Of a stretch of DNA of 21,108 bases, positions 1 through 5,739 are shown one piece after another. The translations under genes and the position numbers were made by a program. This DNA is from an uncultured Actinomyces sp. (GTDB lineage: Bacteria; Actinomycetota; Actinomycetes; Actinomycetales; Actinomycetaceae). Position 1 is the first letter of the stretch; each line of letters starts with the position of its first letter. Below the pieces are notes generated by a model that was not told where the DNA came from, ran no database searches, and saw only the letters and a list, made by a program, of their open reading frames with translations. The stretch spans positions 1-21,108 of the forward strand of contig UWSI01000027.1 in assembly GCA_900541895.1 (NCBI GenBank), written 5' to 3'.

Positions 1-573
1 CGGCGACCTCGCCGCCGCGCGTTGTGGAGTCCCGGAAAACCCGCCGATAACGGAGGCGCGTGCTGCAGAGACAGCTGCGCGCTCGTGGCCTCGGCGTGCA
101 CCCATGTCCAAGCAGGGGCGTCCGTGCGCGGCAATTGTCATACGTGAAGCAGCAGAGGCGACTGCGCAATCATAGTTGTAGATCGACAGAAGAAGGGTTT
201 CCAGAAGGGTGCACTCGGCGAAGGTGCCTTCAACGGTGAGCAGGGGAGAGCCGGGGAAATAGCACTCGCCTTCGGCATAGCCTGAAATATTCCCGCGGAA
301 ACGGAAGGTCGACAAATACTCCAGAGCTGTATCAGAGACAACCTTCTTCTCGGCCAACCACTGGATTTGCTCAGGAGAGAACTCAAAGCGGTCTAAGGCC
401 TCGAGAACTCGTCCCGTCCCTGCAACGACACCGAAGCGGCGGGTAGAGGGAAGGCGTCGACCAAAGAGCTCGAAGACGCAGTGTCGATTCGCAGTACCCG
501 ACTTCATGGCGGCGTCGAGCATGGTCAATTCGTACATATCCGTCAGAAGCGACGTTTCAAATGATGCTGGCAT
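1..573 (-). CDS. pncB: Nicotinate phosphoribosyltransferase, N-terminal part (cut by window edge)
   Basis: The minus strand is open from ATG at 573 to base 1, giving 191 codons without a stop, so the 3' part lies outside the window. The product begins MPASFETSLLTDMYELTML, the typical N-terminus of actinobacterial nicotinate phosphoribosyltransferase. Near the broken end it carries DMGARRGHERAAVSAARAS and then GGFSGT, matching the family segment around the phosphoribosyl-substrate site (usually GSRRTHE...AA..AA). The enzyme makes nicotinate mononucleotide from nicotinate and PRPP in the Preiss-Handler NAD salvage pathway, in the cytosol. It is divergent from clpS with 88 bp between start codons. 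The start is preceded by TAAATT and six bases, so the message is probably leaderless; the GAGG just before ATG is too close to serve as a ribosome site. Family identity is firm; the rest of the protein cannot be judged. Confidence 0.9.
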   Translation of the reverse strand, partial: MPASFETSLLTDMYELTMLDAAMKSGTANRHCVFELFGRRLPSTRRFGVVAGTGRVLEALDRFEFSPEQIQWLAEKKVVSDTALEYLSTFRFRGNISGYAEGECYFPGSPLLTVEGTFAECTLLETLLLSIYNYDCAVASAASRMTIAAHGRPCLDMGARRGHERAAVSAARASVIGGFSGTPQRAAARSP

Positions 574-608
574 ACCTCAAATTTAGTCGCTAATGGTGGA
601 AAAATGTG
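574..608 (-). promoter_or_regulatory. Promoter of pncB, predicted leaderless
   Basis: Read on the minus strand, TAAATT (585-580) is followed by exactly six bases and then the ATG at 573. This places the expected transcription start on the A of the start codon. No convincing -35 is visible at 17 bp; a TTGCAC at 611-606 is 20 bp away. Confidence 0.5.
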
Positions 609-626
609 CAAGAAATTCTAAAAATG

Positions 627-661
627 CAGACAGAAAGGCATTTCGTGCGTAGGCTTAAGAC
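627..661 (+). promoter_or_regulatory. Promoter of clpS, predicted leaderless
   Basis: A -10 box TAGGCT (650-655) ends six bases before ATG 662. A -35-like CAGACA (627-632) stands 17 bp upstream of it. No Shine-Dalgarno sequence lies before the ATG. Confidence 0.55.
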
Positions 662-952
662 ATGTCGGGCATTCCTATGACCGCGAATAATCCCAACGCC
701 GGGACCGCTGATGCATCGGTGCCGAGATGGAACCTCATTGTCTGGGATGACCCGATTAACTCATCGGACTACATCGCCGAAGTGCTACGGAGGCATTTCG
801 GCTACCCGCGTCCTACGTGCGAAGCACTGACTTTGCAGGTGCACAGTGATGGACAGGCCATCATCGCCACTGGGCTACGTGAACGCGTCGAAGCAGACCT
901 ACAAACACTTCACGATTACGGAGTGCAATCAACATTGGAGCGTGTCACGTGA
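662..952 (+). CDS. clpS: ATP-dependent Clp protease adaptor ClpS
   Basis: A 96-residue protein, the usual size of ClpS. After a flexible N-terminal tail of about 22 residues come WNLIVWDDPINSSDYIAEVL and, further on, TLQVHSDGQAIIATG and a C-terminal YGVQSTLE. These match the ClpS core, in which the DDP-N motif and following hydrophobic pocket bind N-degron residues and the tail inserts into the Clp ATPase. ClpS delivers N-end-rule substrates to ClpA/ClpC with ClpP. It is the first gene of a plus-strand run and overlaps the DUF2017 gene by GTGA; the clpS-DUF2017 pair is common in actinobacteria. A second ATG at 677 is possible, but the -10 box six bases before 662 favours 662. The Clp ATPase and protease genes are not in this window. 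Confidence 0.93.
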   Translation: MSGIPMTANNPNAGTADASVPRWNLIVWDDPINSSDYIAEVLRRHFGYPRPTCEALTLQVHSDGQAIIATGLRERVEADLQTLHDYGVQSTLERVT

Positions 953-1524
953 TCGGCCCTTTTACCGTCTCACGACGGGGGATTAGCGCACCGATCGGAA
1001 GGGACTACAACCTTCTGATCCAGCAGCTCATCCACGAAATACTCGTGGTTTTAGACGACCCGGGGGATTTTCCCATGTTCTTATCCGCTGCAACAGGACT
1101 CGAAAGTGAACGTGCGGCGGCGGTTGATCCTGCTCTGGATTTCCTTCTTCCTCCCATGAGCACAGATCCCCAGGAAGCGGCACGCTTGCGTGCACTTACC
1201 GAGGACACGCTGCGCTCACAAAAATCTGAGCGCTTGCGTACCGTGTGTAACCAACTCAACGATGTGTTGGTTGACGGAACAAACTACCTTGTTCTGGACG
1301 AAGGATCGGCGTGGAATTGGCTTGGCGCCCTCACCGATATGCGTCTTGCTTTGGCTGGTGAACTGGGCATCCATAACGATTCTGACGTGATTCGGATCGA
1401 GACAATCGCTCAGGAAAAACCCGAAGGGACACGCGAGCAAAGTGCCGCCGCGATCTACCTTCTGATCACATGGTGGCAAGAGTCACTGCTCAAATCTGTG
1501 CATCTCCAGGGTGAAGCGAGTTAG
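949..1524 (+). CDS. DUF2017 family protein
   Basis: A 191-residue, mostly helical protein of the actinobacterial DUF2017 family, which characteristically follows clpS. It starts at a GTG that overlaps the clpS stop (GTGA); GGAG eight bases upstream serves as ribosome site, so the two are translationally coupled. The chain has no signal peptide or membrane segment. It contains a long acidic/amphipathic central stretch and an AAAIYLLITWWQESLL helix near the C-terminus. The function is unknown. Genomic linkage suggests a role with ClpS-dependent proteolysis, but that is inference. The stop codon TAG (1522-1524) is also the first three bases of the putative murI -10 box. Confidence 0.8.
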   Translation: MIGPFTVSRRGISAPIGRDYNLLIQQLIHEILVVLDDPGDFPMFLSAATGLESERAAAVDPALDFLLPPMSTDPQEAARLRALTEDTLRSQKSERLRTVCNQLNDVLVDGTNYLVLDEGSAWNWLGALTDMRLALAGELGIHNDSDVIRIETIAQEKPEGTREQSAAAIYLLITWWQESLLKSVHLQGEAS

Positions 1525-1533
1525 TTTCGTTGT
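1522..1533 (+). promoter_or_regulatory. Putative leaderless promoter of murI
   Basis: TAGTTT (1522-1527) lies six bases before ATG 1534, with no Shine-Dalgarno sequence in between. Its TAG is the stop codon of the DUF2017 gene. The -35 is not recognisable. Confidence 0.45.
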
Positions 1534-2376
1534 ATGGATAACGCGCCGATTGGTATTTTCGACTCTGGTTTAGGTGGACTCACGGTTGCGCGTGCCGTCA
1601 TTGACCAGCTACCAGACGAAGACATTGTCTACTTGGGGGACACAGCTCACGCTCCCTATGGTCCGCGTCCGATCGCTGAAGTTCGCCAATTGACGCTGTG
1701 GGGGCTTGATCGCCTTGTCGAGGCCGGAGCAAAGGCCTTGGTGATTGCATGCAACACCGCAACCGCCGCTGCGCTGTCGGACGCGCGAGAACGGTACTGG
1801 GTGGGTCAGCACATTCCCGTCATTGAGGTCGTGACCCCTGCCGCGCGTGCCGCTGTCGTTGCAACGCACAATCACAAGATAGGCGTGATTGGAACTCAGG
1901 CAACTATCCAATCGGAAGCCTATGTCAATGCTCTCGCTGCAGTTCCGGGTCTTCGAGTCTTTCAACAGGCCTGCCCACTTTTCGTCCAGTACGTCGAGGC
2001 CGGGCAAACAGCTGGTTCCGAGTTGGAAGGGATCGCCCGCGAATACCTTGCACCCCTGAAAGAAGAAGGGGTCGATACCTTGATTCTGGGCTGCACCCAC
2101 TACCCGCTTCTTACCGGAGTGATTGGCCGAGTGATGGGGGATACCGTCCGTCTGGTAACATCCTCGGCCACAACTGCGAATGTCACCTACAACGAGTTGG
2201 TTGACCGCGATCTACTCCATGCGCCGCGCCAGGGAGCAGGCGATGAACCGCAGCACCAGTTCCTCACCACCGATGCTTCATCGCGCTTCCCGATCCTTGC
2301 TCGCCGTTTCCTTGGTCCCGAGGTTCAAAGCGTGAGTGAAATCCCATCCCTCCCGCTAGAAGGAGGTGCTCAGTGA
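1534..2376 (+). CDS. murI: Glutamate racemase
   Basis: A 280-residue cytosolic enzyme that interconverts L- and D-glutamate without a cofactor and supplies D-Glu for peptidoglycan. The N-terminal PIGIFDSGLGGLTVAR with catalytic-region Asp10-Ser11, YLGDTAHAPYG at about 33-43, the first catalytic cysteine in ACNTA (Cys73) and the second in LGCTHYPLL (Cys187) are all present and in order. Length is normal for the family. It starts nine bases after the DUF2017 gene at an ATG with no Shine-Dalgarno; TAGTTT six bases upstream suggests its own leaderless transcript. Its last codons contain a perfect GAAGGAGGT ribosome site for the downstream hydrolase, which it overlaps by GTGA. The pair is probably coupled. 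Confidence 0.96.
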   Translation: MDNAPIGIFDSGLGGLTVARAVIDQLPDEDIVYLGDTAHAPYGPRPIAEVRQLTLWGLDRLVEAGAKALVIACNTATAAALSDARERYWVGQHIPVIEVVTPAARAAVVATHNHKIGVIGTQATIQSEAYVNALAAVPGLRVFQQACPLFVQYVEAGQTAGSELEGIAREYLAPLKEEGVDTLILGCTHYPLLTGVIGRVMGDTVRLVTSSATTANVTYNELVDRDLLHAPRQGAGDEPQHQFLTTDASSRFPILARRFLGPEVQSVSEIPSLPLEGGAQ

Positions 2377-3182
2377 GGCTTCGCATTATCGGTTGCACGG
2401 GTTCAATGTCTGGACCTGATTCGCCTGCATCCTGCTACCTGCTTCAAGCTCACGGCCCCGATGAAAGAACTGGGAGAGAGCGAACCTGGAACCTTGTCTT
2501 GGACATGGGTCCGGGATCTTTCGGTGAGTTGTGGCGCTACATTGAGCCAGCAAATCTTGATGCAGTGATTTTCTCGCACTGCCACGCAGACCACATGGGA
2601 GATGTGATTTCTCTGCACGTCTACCGACGCTGGGGGCCTGGTGCTTATTGTGATCCCATGGTTCTTGCGGGGCCGGCATGCTTACCGGGCCGTGTTCGCC
2701 AGATCGATGGTGCCGGCGAAGAGGAAAACTATTCGACAGAGTTCATTTTCAAGGAACTCAATGACGCAAAGAGTTGGTCTCTTGGTCCCTTCACTGTGAG
2801 TGCAGCGCAGGCGTGGCACTCTGTACCAGCCTTCGGTGTTCGCATCAGCGGCCCTTCTGGTTTCTCAAAAGACGATACCTCTGGATCTCGCAGTACTTTC
2901 TTCTACACCGGTGACACTGATTTGTGTGACAGTATCGTTGAAGGTGCTCGCGGGGTAGATCTTCTTCTCAGTGAAGCAGGTTTTACCGAGGAAGATACCG
3001 TCGAGGGCATCCACATGGACGGTACTCGCGCAGGTACCCTTGCCGCACGTGCCGAAGTTGGCCGTGTCATTCTCACGCATATCCAACCGTGGAATAATCC
3101 CGAGGCTACACGTTGGCAGGCGCAACAGGTCTATAGCGGGCACGTGGAGCTTGCGACGACCGGTATGGCCGTCGATTTCTAA
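2373..3182 (+). CDS. MBL-fold metallohydrolase, Rv1339-like (possible cyclic-nucleotide phosphodiesterase)
   Basis: A 269-residue metallo-beta-lactamase-fold protein. The metal-binding signature SHCHADHMGD is at residues 68-77 (His69, His71, Asp73, His74). A further histidine lies in AWHSVPAFG, an aspartate in YTGDTD, and a last histidine in ILTHIQPWN, giving a full two-metal site. The order murI - this gene - rph - rdgB corresponds, from memory, to M. tuberculosis murI-Rv1339-rphA-rdgB, where Rv1339 has been reported as an atypical class II cAMP phosphodiesterase. Here rph-rdgB are inverted. An RNase Z-like or other phosphodiesterase activity is an alternative. Start GTG 2373 follows GAAGGAGGT at ideal spacing and overlaps the murI stop. 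No signal peptide is seen. Confidence 0.85.
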   Translation: MRLRIIGCTGSMSGPDSPASCYLLQAHGPDERTGRERTWNLVLDMGPGSFGELWRYIEPANLDAVIFSHCHADHMGDVISLHVYRRWGPGAYCDPMVLAGPACLPGRVRQIDGAGEEENYSTEFIFKELNDAKSWSLGPFTVSAAQAWHSVPAFGVRISGPSGFSKDDTSGSRSTFFYTGDTDLCDSIVEGARGVDLLLSEAGFTEEDTVEGIHMDGTRAGTLAARAEVGRVILTHIQPWNNPEATRWQAQQVYSGHVELATTGMAVDF

Positions 3183-3209
3183 GACGCGTAGGTACGCCGA
3201 TTTAGGGAA

Positions 3210-3254
3210 GGAAAAACGCGTAGCCGGGATCGCACCACCCGACTATGCGTTTCC
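3210..3254. terminator. Hairpin between convergent genes
   Basis: An imperfect inverted repeat between the MBL hydrolase stop (3182) and the rdgB stop (3266). Its left arm is GGAAAAACGCGTAGCCGGG and its right arm CCCGACTATGCGTTTCC, with a two-base bulge, one mismatch and a loop of about nine bases. It has no U-run, so it would be an atypical terminator serving one or both sides. Confidence 0.4.
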
Positions 3255-3265
3255 CGATGCGTTGC

Positions 3266-3901
3266 TTAGTTGCCCGCTAGAACCTCAATAATCCGTGGCG
3301 CAAGCGCACGGAATGCGATCCCGCGGTGGCTGATTGCATTCTTTTCCTCCGCGGTGAGCTGTGCCGCAGTGCGATCCATACCTGAGGGAACAAAAATTGG
3401 ATCGTAGCCAAATCCCCCCTCGCCTTGCGGTGCGGTCGTCAGGTGTCCATCGACGCGTCCGAGCTCGACAAACTCGCGGCCATCGGGCAATACTAATGCC
3501 GCTGCGGAAACAAATGCAGCGCCTCGTAAGTGAAGCGGAACATCGCTGAGCTGAGCAAGAAGCAACTCAAGGTTTGCTTGGTCGTTCCCGTGAGTTCCAC
3601 TCCATCGGGCAGAAAAGATCCCGGGCGCGCCACCCATGATGTCAACGCACAGACCGGAATCATCTGCGAGCGCAGCGATTCCGGTCGCCGCGCACAAAGA
3701 TCGGGCCTTGATCAGGGAGTTCTCTTCGAAGGAAGCGCCATCTTCAACGGGCTCAGCGACATCAAAGTCACTCATCCGTGCGATTCGGCCGGCTCCCTCG
3801 GGGAGGAGGGGAGCGATGATCGCCTCGAGTTCTGCAACCTTATGTGCATTTCCGGTCGCAAAAACCAGGCGAGGCGCATCTACGCTGTCTACGGGGCTCA
3901 C
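3266..3901 (-). CDS. rdgB: XTP/dITP diphosphatase (RdgB/HAM1 family)
   Basis: A 211-residue house-cleaning pyrophosphatase that hydrolyses dITP, XTP and ITP to monophosphates, keeping deaminated purines out of DNA and RNA. Family motifs occur in order: ATGNAHKVAELEAI near the N-terminus, FEENSLIKA, ALADDSGLCVD (catalytic aspartates), GIFSARWSG, GEGGFGYDPIF and the C-terminal ISHRGIAFRAL. It begins at GTG 3901, sharing GTGA with the rph stop; a GAGG about seven bases upstream is a weak ribosome site. It is co-transcribed with rph and convergent with the MBL hydrolase. Length is slightly above the usual figure of about 200 because of a short N-terminal extension before PRLVFATGN. Confidence 0.95.
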   Translation of the reverse strand: MSPVDSVDAPRLVFATGNAHKVAELEAIIAPLLPEGAGRIARMSDFDVAEPVEDGASFEENSLIKARSLCAATGIAALADDSGLCVDIMGGAPGIFSARWSGTHGNDQANLELLLAQLSDVPLHLRGAAFVSAAALVLPDGREFVELGRVDGHLTTAPQGEGGFGYDPIFVPSGMDRTAAQLTAEEKNAISHRGIAFRALAPRIIEVLAGN

Positions 3902-4677
3902 AGCGCGACCTCGGAAGAAACGGTGACTCCCGGCTGCGCTGCCAAAGCGCGTGCCTGGAGGTCGCGAATCTGGGCATTTCCCGCAGTTGCCAAGTCTAGG
4001 AGCTCACCGAGTTCAGTGCGGGAGAAGAGGGCGTGTTCAGCGGTCCCCTGAACCTCAACGAAAGACCCCGAACCAGTCTGGACAACGTTCATATCCGTCT
4101 GCGCGCGCACATCTTCAACGTAGGGAAGATCGAGCATAGGGGTGCCATCAATGATGCCGACGGAAATTGCACTTACCGAATCAGACAGGACCTTCTCAGG
4201 AGAAGAAGCGGCGACGATCCCCTTTGAAATACCCCAAGAAATGGCCACGTAAAGCGCAACATACGCGCCCGAAATGGAAGCAGTGCGGGTGCCGCCATCA
4301 GCTCGCAAAACATCGCAGTCAAGGACCAGCGTGTTCTCTCCGAGGGCCTTGATATCAACGATTGCGCGAAGCGAACGGCCGATGAGACGCGAAATCTCGT
4401 GGGTGCGGCCGCCAATCTTTCCCTTGACAGATTCGCGCTGAGAGCGCTCGGAAGTGGCGCGTGGAAGCATTGAATACTCCGCGGTCACCCAGCCTTCTCC
4501 GCTGTCGCGCTTCCAACGGGGTACTCCCTCGGTGAGCGAAGCAACGCACAGAACGCGCGTGTTCCCGCATTCAATCAGTGCGGATCCTTCGCCGGTTCCT
4601 GCCCAGGAACGAGTAATGGACATGGGGCGAAGCTGAGAGGGGGTGCGCCCATCGGCGCGAAGCTGAGAAGTAGTCAT
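3898..4677 (-). CDS. rph: Ribonuclease PH
   Basis: A 259-residue phosphorolytic 3'-5' exoribonuclease that trims tRNA precursors, acting as a hexamer in the cytosol. Visible signatures are the N-terminal RADGRTPSQLRP, EGSALIECGNTRVLC, the long GWVTAEYSMLPRAT region, RLIGRSLRA and DVLRADGGTRTASISGA. The catalytic acidic segment LPYVEDVRAQTDMNVV and VQGTAEHALFSR follow. Length is usual for the family (about 240-260). It is first in the rph-rdgB unit and divergent from nudC. The start ATG 4677 is preceded by TAGGCT and six bases; the GGAG at only two bases from ATG is too close for normal initiation, so a leaderless message is likely. Confidence 0.96.
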   Translation of the reverse strand: MTTSQLRADGRTPSQLRPMSITRSWAGTGEGSALIECGNTRVLCVASLTEGVPRWKRDSGEGWVTAEYSMLPRATSERSQRESVKGKIGGRTHEISRLIGRSLRAIVDIKALGENTLVLDCDVLRADGGTRTASISGAYVALYVAISWGISKGIVAASSPEKVLSDSVSAISVGIIDGTPMLDLPYVEDVRAQTDMNVVQTGSGSFVEVQGTAEHALFSRTELGELLDLATAGNAQIRDLQARALAAQPGVTVSSEVAL

Positions 4678-4713
4678 GACTCCAGCCTAACGCTCATTTG
4701 CGTTGTGACTGAA
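4678..4713 (-). promoter_or_regulatory. Promoter of rph, predicted leaderless
   Basis: On the minus strand TAGGCT (4689-4684) ends six bases before ATG 4677. A weak -35 candidate TTCAGT (4713-4708) lies 18 bp upstream and overlaps the nudC -35 on the other strand. Confidence 0.5.
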
Positions 4714-4737
4714 GCGAAGGACGGCTACGGTTACATC
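4703..4737 (+). promoter_or_regulatory. Promoter of nudC, predicted leaderless
   Basis: A -35 TTGTGA (4703-4708), a 17-bp spacer and a -10 TACGGT (4726-4731) are followed by six bases and ATG 4738. This is the best-formed complete promoter in the window, and it argues that nudC starts at 4738 rather than at GTG 4705, which lies within the -35. Confidence 0.5.
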
Positions 4738-5739
4738 ATGCCCCATTTTGACACGGTTACTGGTCTTCCTTTCGCTAATGAACAGCTCTATTTTCCGCAT
4801 GAACTGAGCGCATGGGCTCCGCGTATGGTGCACAGGGGTGGATACGAGACCGCATGCGCTTCCTTAGCGCCCCACGCGCACTCGTTGCGGGTTCTAGCAA
4901 TGACGACTCAGGGTATGGTTGCGCTTACTTCCGATGAGAGCGCTCCGCGGCGAGCTGCGGATATCGGTCCTGCAGTTGAAGGTGCGGAACGTGTGCTCTT
5001 CGGTGGGGTTGATTCTTCCGGCGTTGCACGTTTTATCGCAATCCTTGACTCTGAAGAGGAATGGGGGGCGCTTGTTGAAGGAAATCACGAACCCGCGGTT
5101 ACTAGCCTCACACCTGCGGATCCTCAATGGCTCTCTCTTCGGTATGAGGCAGCCCTCCTCGAAGCTGCTGACTGTTCATCATGCGCGCGTGCTCTAGCGC
5201 TTCTGCGTTGGCATGAGCGTACGCGTTATTGCCCAAGGTGTGGTGGAGAACTTCAATACGAAAACGGGGGAGAGGCTCAGCGGTGCATCCAATGTGATTG
5301 CCTCGAATATCCCCGGCAGGATCCCGCAGTGATCGTTGCAATCACCGATGCTGAAGATCGTTTGCTGCTTGCGCACAACCGCTCATGGAAACCGCATTTC
5401 ATGTCGCTCATTGCCGGTTTTGTCGAGGCAGGAGAAGCTCCTGAGTATGCGGTAGTTCGGGAAGCAAAAGAAGAGGCCTCTTTGGACGTTCAAGAGGTCC
5501 GCTATGTCACGACGCAGCCTTGGCCTTTCCCACGTTCGGTCATGATTGGCTTCACCGGGAAAGTTTCTGGTACGCCAGATCCCTCTCCAGACATGGAAGA
5601 GGTAGATGCCATGAAATGGATGACGCGCGCGGAACTCATTGATGCGGTCAACAGCGGAAAATTGGAGATCCCTACCCATACCGCAATCGCGCGCATGATG
5701 ATCGATGCTTGGCTGCATGCGGAAGATGATGCGCTGTGA
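4738..5739 (+). CDS. nudC: NAD(H) diphosphatase / NAD-decapping Nudix hydrolase
   Basis: A 333-residue NudC-type protein (residues numbered from ATG 4738). A variable N-terminal domain is followed by a zinc ribbon, Cys165-x2-Cys168 and Cys183-x2-Cys186. The Nudix domain follows, with its box at 227-249 (GFVEAGE...REAKEEASL) and the NADH-pyrophosphatase signature TQPWPFPRS just after. NudC splits NAD(H) into NMN(H) and AMP and can remove NAD caps from RNA. Two departures from consensus are visible: the near-invariant glycine of the Nudix box (EExG) is Ser248, and the SQPWPFP serine is Thr259. An in-frame GTG at 4705 would add 11 residues, but it sits inside the predicted -35. It overlaps uvrD2 by GTGA, the same pairing as M. 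tuberculosis Rv3199c-Rv3198c (recollection). Confidence 0.9.
   Translation: MPHFDTVTGLPFANEQLYFPHELSAWAPRMVHRGGYETACASLAPHAHSLRVLAMTTQGMVALTSDESAPRRAADIGPAVEGAERVLFGGVDSSGVARFIAILDSEEEWGALVEGNHEPAVTSLTPADPQWLSLRYEAALLEAADCSSCARALALLRWHERTRYCPRCGGELQYENGGEAQRCIQCDCLEYPRQDPAVIVAITDAEDRLLLAHNRSWKPHFMSLIAGFVEAGEAPEYAVVREAKEEASLDVQEVRYVTTQPWPFPRSVMIGFTGKVSGTPDPSPDMEEVDAMKWMTRAELIDAVNSGKLEIPTHTAIARMMIDAWLHAEDDAL

Noticed and set aside
138..386. An 82-codon minus-strand frame near the left edge
   Set aside because: It is an alternative frame inside pncB, whose own frame is open across the whole of 1-573 and has family motifs.
3530..4051. A 173-codon plus-strand frame across the rdgB/rph junction
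   Set aside because: It is antisense to two clear genes, has no ribosome site or family resemblance, and its composition is that of an antisense shadow.
4705..4737. GTG 4705 as nudC start
   Set aside because: It has no Shine-Dalgarno and falls inside the -35 TTGTGA of a promoter pointing to ATG 4738. It is kept as an alternative, not excluded.
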